Positions 46,736 through 59,280 of a stretch of DNA of 64,000 nt are shown in pieces (position 1 is the first letter of the stretch; every line of letters starts with the position of its first letter). The notes beneath the pieces were generated by a model. The model was given only the letters and a program-made list of their open reading frames with translations. It was not told the DNA's origin and did no database searches. Both the position numbers and the translations under genes were made by a program. The DNA is taken from positions 176,476,494 to 176,540,493 of the forward strand of contig JARYHS010008074.1 of assembly GCA_031002005.1 (NCBI GenBank), in the 5' to 3' direction. This DNA is from Vandiemenella viatica. Its lineage: Eukaryota; Arthropoda; Insecta; Orthoptera; Morabidae.

Positions 46736-49700
46736 GGGGCCCCGCGATTTAAACCAAGGTTCCTGAATTTTTAGAGCAATCGCCTGGGCTACCATACTCT
46801 TCTTCAATTATTTAGACTATTTCATAAACAGGTCATTTTATCTAGCATCATATATTCACCCCTTCCATCCACAACTTTAATAAAGCCGAGAAATAGTATG
46901 CACTTTTTTTGGATGATCCACACGATTCAGCTTTGTGCAAAAAGAGGAAAAGTTTGATTCTGGGCCGGCCGTTATGGCTCAATGCGGTGAGGCACCGCAC
47001 ACTGAATCGATGAGGTATAACAGTCCGGGCAGGACCACAGGCTCACACATACCAACCACCCTGACAGGTAGTTCCCATAGCCATCAAGGCTGACGCTGGG
47101 ACAGTCCCCAATCTTCACCCCTTAAACTAAACATCTCACAAAGAAAAATACACTTATCACACGCTGAACATAGTTACACATTTCTCAGACAGATAGAAGC
47201 AATTCATTTTCTCCATTAGTATTTAGTACGACCTGACAGTAGTTACAAAATGCTCGGCTGTAAAACCATAGCTTCAAATTTGACCAGGACAACAATAAGT
47301 AAAACTCATCGAAGGCAGTCGACCCCGAAACACTGGGAAAAGCTGGCGAAGAAGAAGAGAAGGAAAAATGTGACACTGCAAAAGTATCCAGAACGAGAAG
47401 GAGAACCACACAAAAATTATTCTAGATGGATGTTTTGAAGGAATAATACGAGTCAAAACTAAGATGTCACAGCTTAAAATAGTACCATCTTCACAAAGAG
47501 TTGAGAAAGTGACTACAGTATAATTGTTTGCGACCTCTTCTATCTAAGAATACACTTAGCCATTCTGAGAAATAAAAATCAATCTTTCTGATCCAGCAGA
47601 AACAGTTGTCTGTCAAATTGTATCTGTACGTCATACACCAGTCAGTGAGAGTTTGAATAAGATTCGTTTCCCAGCTGTGGGCTTCAGCTAGTTAACCTGT
47701 TAATGGTAACCACAGTGAAGGAGATAACATATTTTCAAAGTGATGCAAAGACAGTGGAAGTAATGTCAGGGAGGTTACTCCGTTTCCCTTGTTACAAGTA
47801 ATGTTGCTCCATGATAAGGATCTACACTACACACCGGATAAACTATTTGCCTGGTGTCAGGTGAACTCAGCCAGGGAAAGGAACATTTCTAATACGTTAT
47901 TGATCCTGTTTCTTTCTTGCCACAAAGCAATTTCAGTGTCGGTGATATTAGTAAACTATATTGGCGTTTAACAGATGCTGAAAAAAGAGTCATTCTCATT
48001 CGTGTTACAACCACAACGTGAAAGAAGGAAATCGCAAATGCTGATACTATAATTGTATGTAACGAACTGAAGCTTGTAGCAGAACTTAAGTATTCTGATA
48101 AAATGATAAAAGAGAATGGTAGAATCAAATAGTAATTTATGAAACATTCAGAACAATACAGAAATCATTAAGGAATATCGAGGAATTTATATTGAGGTTT
48201 CACAGACGGGCAAAGGAGTTGTTGATGGAACTTAATATATAGCAGTGTTCATGTTATGCGCTACTGTTGGCGCGTGATCTCGAAGCATGGCTGAGGAAAC
48301 GAAAGTATATTAGTTAAATCTGGCCGAATGTTATGAAATTTCAAAGGAGTAAAGCTGGAGCAACTGGAGACGCTGTGAAATGTACATGACAAGAAAGCAG
48401 CAAATAAAGACAAAGAAAACACGAAACTTCGAGGGCCTACTGGTATGGTATCATGAAGAAAGAGTACCAAAGGAAATGAGATGTTTGACATTGGGAGAAA
48501 AAAAATCTCGAGTACGCCAAATGCGCATTACACAAGACTAAATTGGACATTAATAGAAGAGAATGAGCGGTAAACGTGCACTAGACGGATAGACAGCCAA
48601 TGGCTGGAAACTCTCTAATAATGTAACAAAGCTTCACAGTTTCAAAATCCTTACCAGTTATGTTTTATGACTATCTTTAATGCATTGGGGTTCAAAACTA
48701 CATTCGGAATGTTTCATGGTGAAAGCACAATCCAGTAGCGAATAGATTTACAGTAGTTTCGAGGAACACTGTGTTCAGCAATCTCAACGGATGTTTTTGT
48801 CTCTGTACTCTGCGAGAACACTATCTATGAGAAAAATATACTTTTACCGCTGACGCTGGCGATGATATTTTAAGTCGTATTAGGCTCCGAATATCGACAG
48901 AAAACAGCGTGTCAGTATATTCGTAGAATTATTGCTGTTCTGCATGCTTTGATTGCTTAAGAAATGCTTCGCTTAAAACAAGACACCGCTGAGAACAGTG
49001 AATGTCATATCACACTTTTAAATAGTAATGTTAGTTTGAAAACTCTGGAAAGATAGAGTATAAACCAAGATAAATCCCCCTTTTACGCAAGACTCGGTTG
49101 ACTACAGGACTTTGTTAACAACGCGTCAGAAACAATCTAAAAGTTACAGCAAAAGCGACGACTGTGAAACGAGAATGAAAATCGCTGGTGCGTTGAAGTT
49201 CGCCACAGTAACTCGGAATTCTCTAATTTGCAGTGCTGTGGAAATATTTGAAGCACTCGAGAGTATTCTGCATCATTGTCGGAGAATCGTTCGCCACTTG
49301 TTGGACTGAGGAAGCGAACGACGGTATTGTAGGTGCGAACAACGTTGCATCAAACACGCTTGGCGAAATCTCTTGCATTAATTCACAAAACAAGCCAGTC
49401 CGCTTAGTTCTTGAGACCCTTTTTTTAATATGTTGGACTTTCATCAACCATGTTTGTCAGAAAGTGGTTTTCGCTTGAGAGGCCTGGTTCAAACCGCCAA
49501 GAGTTAATTACGTTTAGAAATATGCTGTTGTTATATTATCTTTTAAAAAAATGTACACTGTAAGGTTTCGGCAAGAAAAGCCAAAAAAATAATAAAAACA
49601 AGTATCCAGACATACAGTATTTGATTTTATTGTTTTTCCGTTGTATAGATATTTGATTTGTAATGGAGCGTCAATAAATTTCGTGGCTTCATTTTGGCCT

Positions 49701-51284
49701 CCTCTGAACAACCCCCCCCCCCCCCCTCTCCTGAAGCAGCCTGACGTGACTTTAGCCTCTACAACGTATCTTTTTTCCCTATTGATTCCAGAAGAAATTT
49801 TGTACTGCTTTCTCTTGTCATACTATTGTAAATAACATACTGAGATAGTTAAATTAACGAAATAAATATTTACATGCTGTTGTGTGTTCTGCACCTTATT
49901 TTAACTATGACAAATATTGAGAATGAAAAGCTACGTGCTTTAACTCTGAAATTCCCCTTTCTACACATAGCATAGTGTAGCTTTCTACCCAACCTCCTTC
50001 CCCCCTATACCGAGCCACGTAGTTTATAAACGCTTCGTAATCTCTGACGAACCGAAATAACTTGCAGATTGATGAAAAAAACAATCTTTTAATTCACAGA
50101 AACTTCAAATATGTGATCTTCCCGACGACTTGTGCAAAATGGAAAACAATGTCTTTCACAAATTACGAATATAACCAATTGCAATCTATAGTTTTATTCG
50201 GACGTATGTGAAGGACGTATCTGGCACAGTCACTTTTACACTCTTTTTTCTGATGTTCGTTACGGTTCTGTAACTTTAAACTTCTTTATTAATGACCAGG
50301 AACTTTCATTACACTATTAAAATATTATTCAGTACTAACTGGTACATATTGCTATGTAGCGACGTTTTAACACAAATGTCGACGCTTTTTTTTAGACACC
50401 AGTATTACTAGGATGACACCTCCCCCGCATACTGGTAGTATGCAGCAGTTAGTAATTCTCCTAATGACTTGGTTCACTACAAAATTTGGCTGTCAACCAA
50501 AGTAACACTCGTCATTTCTCATCTTGAGACACGTGCAAGTTCAACTTTCAGCTAGCTACTAAAAGCTTTCTACCAGACAGCAATTAATGTTTCGTTAGAT
50601 CTAAAGAACACAGTCAAATTCAATGGATACGTTGTTGCCAGCATCATTAATTCCGAACATTCAGTGACCACCAGCTGAACAATACACTGCTTACTGCTTG
50701 CATGCTGTAATGATTTTATATCAAGTTGGATGGCCCCAGTTAATTATTTCTACCTAATGAAGAAAATCTTCTAACAAAATATGACAAACATTTGTTTACA
50801 AGAAACGATGAAGATTAGTATCAAAATAATTCGGGAGAGGTGAAGAAACCAGTCTATAACTCAGTCATATTAAGAATATACGGAAGTATCAATGGCTTCG
50901 GTTCGACGACCTCTGTGAAATTTAGTCTAGATTCACAAACTCTCTCAGAACACATTCTTTCCATGTGCTGTGTATGTAGGAAGAGAGAAGGTTTACATAT
51001 AGCTACAGGGTGCTAAGCCAAACCATTGATTGCATGGGGCATCTTAAAAATGATCTAAATTACATACATTTCTCACACGATAGTTTTATGCTTCAGATCA
51101 TATGAACGATCGAAATAAAGTTTTTTAAAGGTATGAATTAGTACATCCAAACTCCAATAACGTATAAAAATATAATAGCCTCACCAAAGACTTTTGTCTC
51201 GAGGAACACAATCCGTCATCTGTATATTTCTTCATCAAATGGTAAAACCTCAGAGTGAATACTAATACGCTTTCTTACAATTCA
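46736..51284. other. no gene recognised
   Basis: Contains a C-run of about 15 (49712-49726), a GCCGGCCGTTATGGCTCAATG phrase near 46964 that may be a tRNA-like repeat, and many short frames with no domain. TACAGGGTGCTAAGCC near 51004 resembles a transposon end without a partner. Confidence 0.4.
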
Positions 51285-52170
51285 ATAAGCTAGGTGTGAT
51301 CAAAAATAACGATAATTTTGAAATTACATACGCTGTATCTTGTTCATCAAGCTGATTTTTTGTGTGTATTGGTAGTAACGTATGTGTTATTTGCTGGGTA
51401 CCTGCGATGCTAAAATTTGTGTTTGATGTGCGAATCAAGAAAACGAATATTACTGCGTTTGGTGATGTTTTGTGCTGCAAAATGTTGTATCAGAGTTTTT
51501 GGTGAAATTTTCTGTTATAAACGGAATTAAGTGCAGCGAAGCATTCATATTGTTTAAGAAGGTCTTTGGTGACGATGCTATGTTGCAACCATGAGTTCAT
51601 GAATGGTACAAAGGATGTCAGCAAGGTTGCGAAGACATCGAAGATGACTGGAGGTCTGGGTGCTCTAACTCATCGAATAGTGACGGAAACGTGTAAAAAT
51701 TAAACAGATTGTGCTTGGTGAAAGAAGAATTACTATTAGTGAGATTGTACAGTCAACGAGGAGTACGACTCACAAGTTTTGCGCAGTTTGCAGGAGGCAA
51801 TCTCGAATAACAACTAGAACTTTGGAGAGAGAACTCGTGGATTTTGTACCACACCAATGCATTGCCACATACCGCTTGTTCATCTAACAATTCTTGGGGG
51901 AAAAAACACACCGCAATAACCCTATTCTCTAGACATGACACCCTGTTACTTTTTGCTATTATCTATATTCCAAAGGACAGACAAAGGACAACGTTCTTCA
52001 GCAACAGATAAGATAAAGACGAAATCACAGGCAGACGTCAAGACCAAACCAAATACGGTGTTCCAACAGTGTTTGATAAACTGGAAACTAGGTTGGCATA
52101 AGTGCATAATATCAAAGGAGGATTACTTTGAAGGGGATGGGATAAACATAGAAGATTAAAAACCAATTGG
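51285..52170 (+). pseudogene. mariner transposase relic with internal deletion
   Basis: Plus-strand pieces in mariner order: VFGDDAMLQ and HEWYKG (helix-turn-helix, about 51560), GCSNSSNSD, then after a large gap ENSWILYHTNALPHTA (corresponding to the second catalytic Asp region, here altered), YSLDMTPCYFLL (third Asp region), and the C-terminus NWKLGWHKCIISKEDYFEGD. A left end resembling GGTGTGATCAAAAATAAC lies near 51293. The middle of the catalytic domain is missing, and stops and frameshifts are frequent. Confidence 0.65.
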
Positions 52171-52374
52171 CAATCATTGGGGACAGCCGTGAGAAGAGAA
52201 AACTTAAAACGATGAATATCATACTCGCAACACGTCGAGCTTATAACTACAGATATACTAAACAATAATTCCGTGTGGTCATAATGAACTGGTGACAGGG
52301 CTTCTATTGGCTGCGAATTCCGCCCCGTCTTAGCCAACTTAACCTAACCCAATAGTGCTACCAGATACAGGGGT

Positions 52375-52805
52375 GCGACTGTTTAACGTGGAATCCGAAC
52401 CACGGAAGCGTTCTGGTGTACTTCACATAACACATCAAGCTGTGCCAGACGTGAAGGTCGGGTTAAGGATCTATGAAAATCCCCGCAGAGACAGGTTTTT
52501 TTTTTTTAACAGTTTAACGTCCCTTTTTAACAACGTGGTCTTTAGAGACGGGAAAGGATGGGGGGCAAGGAATGGGAAGGAATTCGGCCATGGCCTTTTG
52601 AAGGAAGCATCCCGGCATTCACCTGGAGTGATTTGGGGAAACCATGGAAAACCCAAATCTGGATGCCCGGACGGGGATTCGAACCGCCGTCCTCCCGAAT
52701 GCGAGGCCAGAACGCTATCCGTTACACCACCACGCTCGGTGCAGAGACAGGGATTCGAACCGGGGACATTTCGTTCGCCAGTCAGACACCGAGCCACCAG
52801 ACGGC
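52375..52805 (-). mobile_element. SINE family C, split by a family A SINE
   Basis: The minus-strand head (CTGGTGGCTCGGTGTCTGAC, box B GGTTCGAATCCC) lies at 52741-52805. The body (GATTTTCATAGATCC, CTTCACGTCTGGC, CGGATTCCACGTTAAACAG) lies at 52375-52484. A family A SINE sits between them with duplicated target sequence. Confidence 0.78.
52496..52740 (-). mobile_element. tRNA-derived SINE, family A, young copy inside SINE C
   Basis: Flanked by the exact 11-bp repeat GCAGAGACAGG (52485-52495 and 52741-52751). Full-length, with oligo-T at the left (A-tail), ACAGTTTAACGTCCC tail, body, box B and CCACCACGCTCGGT head. The insertion order is certain: A entered C. Confidence 0.93.
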
Positions 52806-52984
52806 AACCGATATACTGTTAACATTAGCATGTCGGTGACGCGAAGTCATAAGATTTTACCCATCTAATGAAGTTTTCACTTCAAAAACTAAAAATCTCA
52901 CTTATTCCACAGCCCGAAGGTTGGTCGAATCTTCCCAAACGAGATGTACCAAACTATTGTGTCAGAGGAAGGAAGGTCAGTTCC

Positions 52985-53160
52985 TTTCCGCAGGGACCTA
53001 CAGTTTAGCGTGGCCTCAGAACCATGGAATGTCCCGGCGTAGCTCATATAATCAAATATAACTCCTAAAATTTCCTGCTCTCCACGGGATTTAAACCCAC
53101 GACCGGAGAGAGAAACTTTCTGAATTAAGCGGCGTAACTGCTGGGCTACAGACCGCCTTG
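52985..53160 (-). mobile_element. SINE family C variant, diverged
   Basis: Minus-strand order: CTGTAGCCCAGCAGTTACGC (box A-like), GGGTTTAAATCCC (box B), then GAGCTACGCCGGGACATTCC and CCACGCTAAACTG, which parallel the end of the C body. The tRNA part differs from the other C copies. Confidence 0.48.
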
Positions 53161-53174
53161 TTTTGAAGTTCACG

Positions 53175-53400
53175 TGTGCTGAGTACTATCAAAATCGGAT
53201 TAAAACTGTGGGTTTGTATGAACAACGTTGACGGAAATTAAGGTAAGGAGTAGAGTGTTTAGGTTTTTGTAAATCAAAAGTAAACAACTTTTTTCTGTTT
53301 GTTATGAATTATATGTATGCAAAGTTTCATCAAAATCAGATAAAAACTGTGTGTTTGTATGACGAACATCTCAAGAAAAAAAAGTTTATATATGAGCTAT
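53175..53400 (-). mobile_element. Helitron-like 5' region with internal duplication
   Basis: On the minus strand it starts near 53395 with TCATATATAAAC. Two copies of a segment with CAAACCCACAGTTTTAATCC / CAAACACACAGTTTTTATCT and GATTTTGATGAAAC-like text lie about 145 bp apart. The same motif occurs at 1-215. No 3' end was located. Confidence 0.4.
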
Positions 53401-53439
53401 ACTTTCATTGCTGCCAAAGCGCAACACGTCATGCTAACA

Positions 53440-53680
53440 GATTTTTTTTAACTTATGGCTTTACGCCTCGTCGACGTCGAGGTCATTAGAGGCGGGTGAG
53501 ATAGGGGACAAGGAATTAGGCCATGGCCTTTTTAAGGAAACATCCCGTCATTCACTTGAAGCGATTTGAGGAAACCATGGAAAACCCAAATCTGGATGCC
53601 CGGACGGGGATTCAAACCCGCGTCCTCCCAAATGCGAGGCCAGAACGTTAAACGTTCACCCACCACGCTCGGTGCTTATA
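53440..53680 (-). mobile_element. tRNA-derived SINE, family B
   Basis: The minus-strand head (ACCGAGCGTGGTGGGTGAAC, box B-like GGTTTGAATCCCCGTCC) and body are like family A. The 3' tail is B-type (CCTCGACGTCGACGAGG, CGTAAAGCCATAAG) with an A-run. Confidence 0.82.
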
Positions 53681-53800
53681 GCTGCAGATATATTGCATGT
53701 TGGTGACGCGGTCTCATAAGATTTTACCCATCCAAAAAGCGTCCAACGCGCATATCGTGCGGTGGCGGGAAGACAAGAACTCATAGATTTACCCCCGTCC

Positions 53801-54609
53801 AAACATTGTCTGGCGCGCCTATAGAAGTTTTCAATTAAAAAAATAGTTACTGAAAAGATTAAAAATTCTCGTCACTTTATTATCACACAGTGTCCTGATA
53901 TGTGTAAGAAGTGTGGTCCACTGTAGTGGCAGCTACCATCAGCCCACCAACAGCGGTATAGACAACCACGCCCGAATTACTTAAAATTGGCGACTCGAAA
54001 GACCGGACTCAGTTCTGCTACAGAGCGTCAGGATGACAGCGCTAAGTGGAGGCAGGCCAGAGCCAATCCGAGCCATTCGCCACGGCGTCGAGGCGAGAAC
54101 TGCAAAAACTACTGTGCTCGCCGATCAGGCCATGACTGATGGAGGCGCTGCCTCTACGAGACACCTCGCACGGACTCGGGTACATTGTTCTAGAGACGCA
54201 ATCAGGAATATTAACAAAAGACACATGGGACAAACAGGACGCTTGAAGATGCTGGTTGATAAGGAAAATTTCTTCACAACGCTTCGGCATCTGAAATTGA
54301 GGCGAGTGTTTCCCATTTCAGTATACTTTGTAGCAAACTCTGGAAGAGAAGTGACACAGAAGCTATGTTGAGAGATGGAGTTAGTCTGACTGTTAAAGAC
54401 GAAAGTTGTCAGGTTCGATGTTTAGGCTTTACACGACAAACTAATATTGTAGAAGAGTAAACTGTTAAACGAATTGCCAACAAAGTTCTCTGGAATGAAA
54501 GTATTTTTCCTGCTGTTAGCAATTTTATGGATTTTCACTACCCTTTCCTCAATACTGTTTCGTGTCGTTGTCAAGGAATAAAAGAAAAGGGCTACAGGTT
54601 TCTATTAGT
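53801..54609. other. no gene recognised
   Basis: An open frame at 54033-54371 (112 codons, plus strand) lies in a GC-rich stretch but shows no recognised domain, and the opposite strand is also open. It may be part of the relic on the right. Confidence 0.35.
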
Positions 54610-55255
54610 GTAGCAACGGGAGCCTACGGAATGTTGAACTGGCCCAACAAACCTTGTACATCACTGCATTATACTAACAAGTAAATTTGAGAAAATATTG
54701 CGTGGATTTCAAGTTCCTTTTTCTGTAAAATGTAAGGGATGTACCGTGTGCTAACAAATGTCTTTCACGCAGTCTTGACCCTAGGAGCTCTGCTTTATCC
54801 TTTGTTAGTCCCAAACCACGGACTAAGTCATTTAGATCTGGCTGAGTGAATAGAAGAAAGGCAAGTCTACTTCAAACTCAACATCACTCTCCTTGACGAT
54901 ATCTGTATCATCACTGTTGTCCGAATCTAATGTCTGCAGAGGCTGTCGTATACCTATATCTGGGCCACGTGGAACAGGAAGAATCACTGAGCGAATGTTG
55001 TTCGGGTACCCAAACCAATAGTGTTGTTTTACTTGTTGAAACCAGTTACCTTACAAGAGCAGAAGCAGCGGTCATCAGTATGATTCCGTTGCTCCCGTCA
55101 GACCATAGGGATGCCAAATCGTAATGACTTATTCTTTCCTGCCGCCCACAGACGTAAATCTTTTACACACACAACACACACGACCTGTGGAGCCGATGGT
55201 TTATTGATGTCGCCAAGTTTCACTCCGAAATAAGCTTTGTAGCCTTTTTCATGAA
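54610..55255 (-). pseudogene. broken copy of a multi-copy uncharacterised arthropod protein family
   Basis: Minus-strand pieces in order: KAYFGVKLGDINKPSAP, a Cys pair CVVCVKDLRLW, KSLRFGIPMV, a stop where Trp is expected, REQRNHTDDRCFCSC (second Cys cluster), VILPVPRGPDIG, an acidic linker, and LNDLVRGLGLTKDKAELLG. I recall this arrangement as a family with very many predicted copies in arthropods and Hydra, of unknown function and probably transposon-linked; that is recollection, not a search. Frameshifts and stops make this copy non-functional. The Cys-rich start could bind zinc. Confidence 0.5.
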
Positions 55256-58200
55256 AAAAGTAATGTTTCTTCGGTCTTTTTTCACCACAAGTTCAACACA
55301 GATATAACAAAAACTGCTAGGAGAGCTTACACAGCGTGGGATGGATATTGTACACTAACACTAATAAGTAATTCCTTCTTCAAAAACAACACAGTGATGG
55401 ACAGGCAGCGCCATTTGCAACGTGACAGTTCGTTGTTATTTGCTAGGGGCGTAAGCTATTGAGCTTCATATGGTGTTATCGTTTGTATTATAATACCATT
55501 ATATTGCATTATCATTAATTGAAAATATATACGATTTTTGCAAAAACTGTGGGTGATACGATGTTCTGAGTATCATGTTCGAACTCAGCAGATCGAAATA
55601 CATAAAGCATGCCTACATTTTTTTTTATTTTTATTTTTTTTAAATAAAAATGTTCTTGTGACCTTGCAATTTGTTGCACAGTGTTATACCATGTGCAAAA
55701 ATAAATATCCCGCTCTAAAGGGTGCTGTTAAACTGTTTGCTAGTATCTCCACTATAGACCTGGTTACACAAGTGGAAGTTTACAAATAGCTGAGGAATTT
55801 CTTGATAAGGACACATCTACGTTAAAATAAAAATTACGAAAAATCTCAATAAGAATTTTGGTAAACTTTGCAGTGGATGAGAATTCAGTTTTTCATTGTA
55901 AAATTTTTGGCTTCGTTATGACAGCTTACCTGACGATGGTAGCGGAGGTTGCTGCCGAAACGTTGTGTATTAAAGAAATTAAGTTTAATATAGATATTAT
56001 CCGGCAGATAACCCGTGAAGATTTTATTTCATTTATATTGGACGTTTATAATTAGTGAGGAGAGAATGTGAAAAATGCTTTTAAGAAAAGTCTTGGTCTT
56101 CTAGATAATAAAGAGATTGTTTGCCATTATACATATATATATTTTTAAGTATTGCTTTAGACTTATTGTCATTCAGTTAATTTCAAAACTTTCATATTAA
56201 TTTCACAAGTGTATATTGATTCTTTTTTATCAATTCTATCGTTCCTCATGTATTGGTAATCACAATAGTATGGACTAAGCAGGATGAACGCAACACTTCG
56301 TTGAATAAGCGCATTGGCCAAGGCTGGGATCGAGTCGACGAGTTTCCTAGGCTAACATAACGAGACTTTCAAATTCTGTACTGTACTGCACAAAAATCTT
56401 ACAAACCTTCTCAACGAATAATTACAGCTTCGAGGTGTTTTATAGAAAAGCTTCTCACTGGTCCTAGCATCGTGGGAAGTATCGTGAACTGAATAAGCAA
56501 TAATCGCTAATCGCTTCACGTTTAAATTGGCACTGTTTGGAGTCTCTGGATTAATGTTAACTCGATCACAGGCATTCACTTCACAAGGGAAATTTATAAG
56601 CGTACTTAACCAGTCCATAGGCTTTTCCTTCCTGACTAGTACAGAAATGCCATAAACGCAAAATAGTCTGTAAGTAGTTAAGTTTTCAGTGCGGTTCTAT
56701 AAGGAGAAACAGCCTGACTTGATAGAACAGCGTATTTGTAGCTCATTATTTTTCCCTCTATCCCTGTGTTTTGCTCTTTTTTAAAGGTACTGCATCAGTT
56801 CAGACAAATAAACGTGGACAGGATGAGTAAAGCGCGATAAATTTCGGTGACTCCGAGCCGTGTTCAGCGCTGCTGGACTAGCGGGAATAAATTAAACCTC
56901 TCTCTCCGTCTGCCCTGCTCCCTGGCCGCCAGATGCTATCTCGGAGGTCACCGCACTACTGCCGCGAACTGCTGTCACGTCGGTAACACGCCCAGCACAA
57001 CCAAAATCCTCTCTTCGTTTTGCGTGTACTATACCTGATGTTATGAAACAGGTAGCAGTACTTGTGGACGTCCAAATTTGGGACTGTGTAAAGGACGAAG
57101 GTGTTCTTTTCAGTACAGTTACAGTCCCCGACATGAAAATAGACCGGTCAAGGTCACGCAGACACCATTGTCTCCCTTGCTCGCACCACCCCTCCAGTAA
57201 CGGAGCCATAGGTTCAGCCGGCGAGATAACCACGTGCGTTTTTTGCCAGTCTTCCATGTATACCTTTGTACGCGGTCGCTTTATTTCGTTAATTTAAGAC
57301 CTGTTTGGGTAATGTTAAGGGTGGGTGCAGTTCAGGAATAGAATCGTACAATTAGTGCATTAACAGACAGAAGTAATTTTCGCGAACCTGCAGGTTGCCT
57401 GGATAAACCAAATTAAAGCCATCGTAACATATATGTTAAAGTTTTTTTATTTTTTAAGATATAATTCCCACAACGAATAAGGAAAAAACGTTAACTTCAC
57501 CCAATTACGAACACTGATATAGAGGTATTTCTAGGTAGTCGTTTCGAAGTATAATTGGTCCGTTATATCTGATACAATATTTTTTGTTTTGTCATCGCTT
57601 CTCAAGTTTTCTCGTGGACTTTGCCATATATCGTTCACTTTATACAATGATAATAATAATTCGTACAAGAGCACTGAAAATATTTTTCTCAGTGGTACAC
57701 GAACTGTGTTAAGAGCGGGTGCTGCGCGCAGTCATTCTCACAAATAAACTGTAAAACAATCAGGAGGGGTTGTCTGAAAAATGTTATGCGTGCTGCCAGA
57801 ATTAATTTCAACATATTCTTAAAAAAATTTTCGCTAGAAGTTGTTACGTAATCAAACAGAACGGAAGTTAAACAGAGACAACGTTTTACATTGCAAAGCC
57901 GAAACAACCAAGCGATTTGGGTAGATTATTTTACTAATTTTTCATATTTAATGGATAGAATATATTTGGTACTAGTCTGTTAATATTCAGTAATTTTTTT
58001 ACATATTTCTTATCATTTGTATTGTCTTTTCTGTTTGTTGAAATGAATAAAGTAAACATAGCTTCTGTTTTTGTTTTTTTAATAGTAACGTAATTGTCTT
58101 GAATTAAAATGCACATCACCTTGTTCCGCAAGTTAAGTATAATTTTTTTATATTTTTTCACTCATTAATTAAAGTCGAATCTTTGCTGATTTGTAACACT

Positions 58201-58410
58201 GTTAGTAGACTCAATGCCCTTGACAGTGCTATTTCCCTGACGTGGTCTCTAATTAATGTTGCAATTTATCTAATGAAGTGCTGAAAAACAGTTTCTAACC
58301 AACTCATCTGGCAGGAGCAACATATTATTTGTACAAATAAGAGAAATAAGATGTTGCACGCAAACTTACATACTTATTTTGTATTACCAGTGAACTATTT
58401 TATATTATTT
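55256..58410. other. no gene recognised; one repeated motif
   Basis: Contains the 39-bp motif at 55930-55968, shared with 33386-33424. A moderately GC-rich patch at 56860-57260 has open frames on both strands but no recognised domain. Otherwise AT-rich. Confidence 0.4.
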
Positions 58411-58600
58411 ATTTACTAGGATTGTGAGGTCATTGAAGTCATTAGAGTATGGACAAAATTGTGGGAAACGAGAGGGAAGATATTCGGTCATTGTATTTCG
58501 GGATACCACGGAAAACCCAAGTGGTCTGACCGGGCATTGAACCAACAGTTTCGCGAATGCCAGGCCGAAACATGAAATAGTAACCGCTCACCCACAAGTT
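58411..58600 (-). mobile_element. SINE family B, diverged
   Basis: The reverse complement carries a head region (GTGGGTGAGCGGTTAC, GCCTGGCATTCGCG), a degraded box B (GGTTCAATGCCCGG), GGGTTTTCCGTGGTATCC and a B-like tail (AATGACTTCAATGACCTC). Confidence 0.6.
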
Positions 58601-58844
58601 AGGTAAAGACCACAAGTTGAGTGAAGTAACAATGTCATTACCTTGGGGATTTTTTTTTTAGGAAATTACGGTACAAAAAAGCAAATGAGGACCGTTAGAA
58701 GTTAATAGCTTGTTTCAATGCTTTTGACGGACGATGCATGTTGTAGACAAAATAGTACCTCGACAAGTTAGTACTGTTACCACTCGCAGTATAGAAATTC
58801 AGTTAGGAACTTTTACGGTTTGTCAACATAGATTTACTTAAAGC

Positions 58845-58965
58845 TGCGTGAGGTGGAGGTGAAGTTTGGAAAGGGGGGGGGGGAAGACAAACATCGAGAA
58901 AAAATTCAGCCATGATCTTTTGGAGGATCCATCTCGACATATCAGGAAAGTATGGAAAACCGCAA
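58845..58965 (-). mobile_element. SINE fragment
   Basis: AATTCAGCCATGATCTTTTG with GGATCCATCTCGACAT and ATGGAAAACC corresponds to the reverse complement of the middle of the A/B SINE body. A G-run lies at its left. The head is missing. Confidence 0.5.
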
Positions 58966-59280
58966 TCCTGATCTATCGTAATTATACCAAGTTAACAATG
59001 TCTGGAGATCACAGGTGGATAATCAGGTGGATATGCTCACAAACAAACTTCAAACCTTCTCTTAATTTCATCTAAAATATAACCATTAAAGTTAAAAAGC
59101 GTCAATAACGATGCATTTTGCGAATGTTTGTTAGCAATGGCTTAAATGATTCGCTCAGCTTGAAGCAATGTGATCGCGGATTAGTCACACTGATGGGAAG
59201 AATGATCTTCATAATTCGGTGCTTGATTTCTTACGGTTGCGTAATACACCTCTGTAATCCAGCCGGGTATAACGGAACTA

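Larger units (their letters stand above)
52828..53800. repeat. repeated CATAAGATTTTACCC motif block
   Basis: GCATGTCGGTGACGCGAAGT continuing to CATAAGATTTTACCCATC at 52828-52868 recurs with few changes at 53695-53734. A looser version (AACTCATAGATTTACCCCCG) lies near 53778. This indicates a dispersed or locally duplicated repeat around the SINE B and Helitron-like block. The class is unknown. Confidence 0.5.

Noticed and set aside
49706..49730. C-rich homopolymer as a regulatory or quadruplex site
   Set aside because: A simple homopolymer with no supporting context.
51000..51110. TACAGGGTGCTAAGCC as a transposon terminus
   Set aside because: Common arthropod repeat start, but no inverted partner or transposase was found.
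54033..54371. 112-codon plus-strand frame
   Set aside because: The opposite strand is open too and no domain is visible. It may be decayed repeat.
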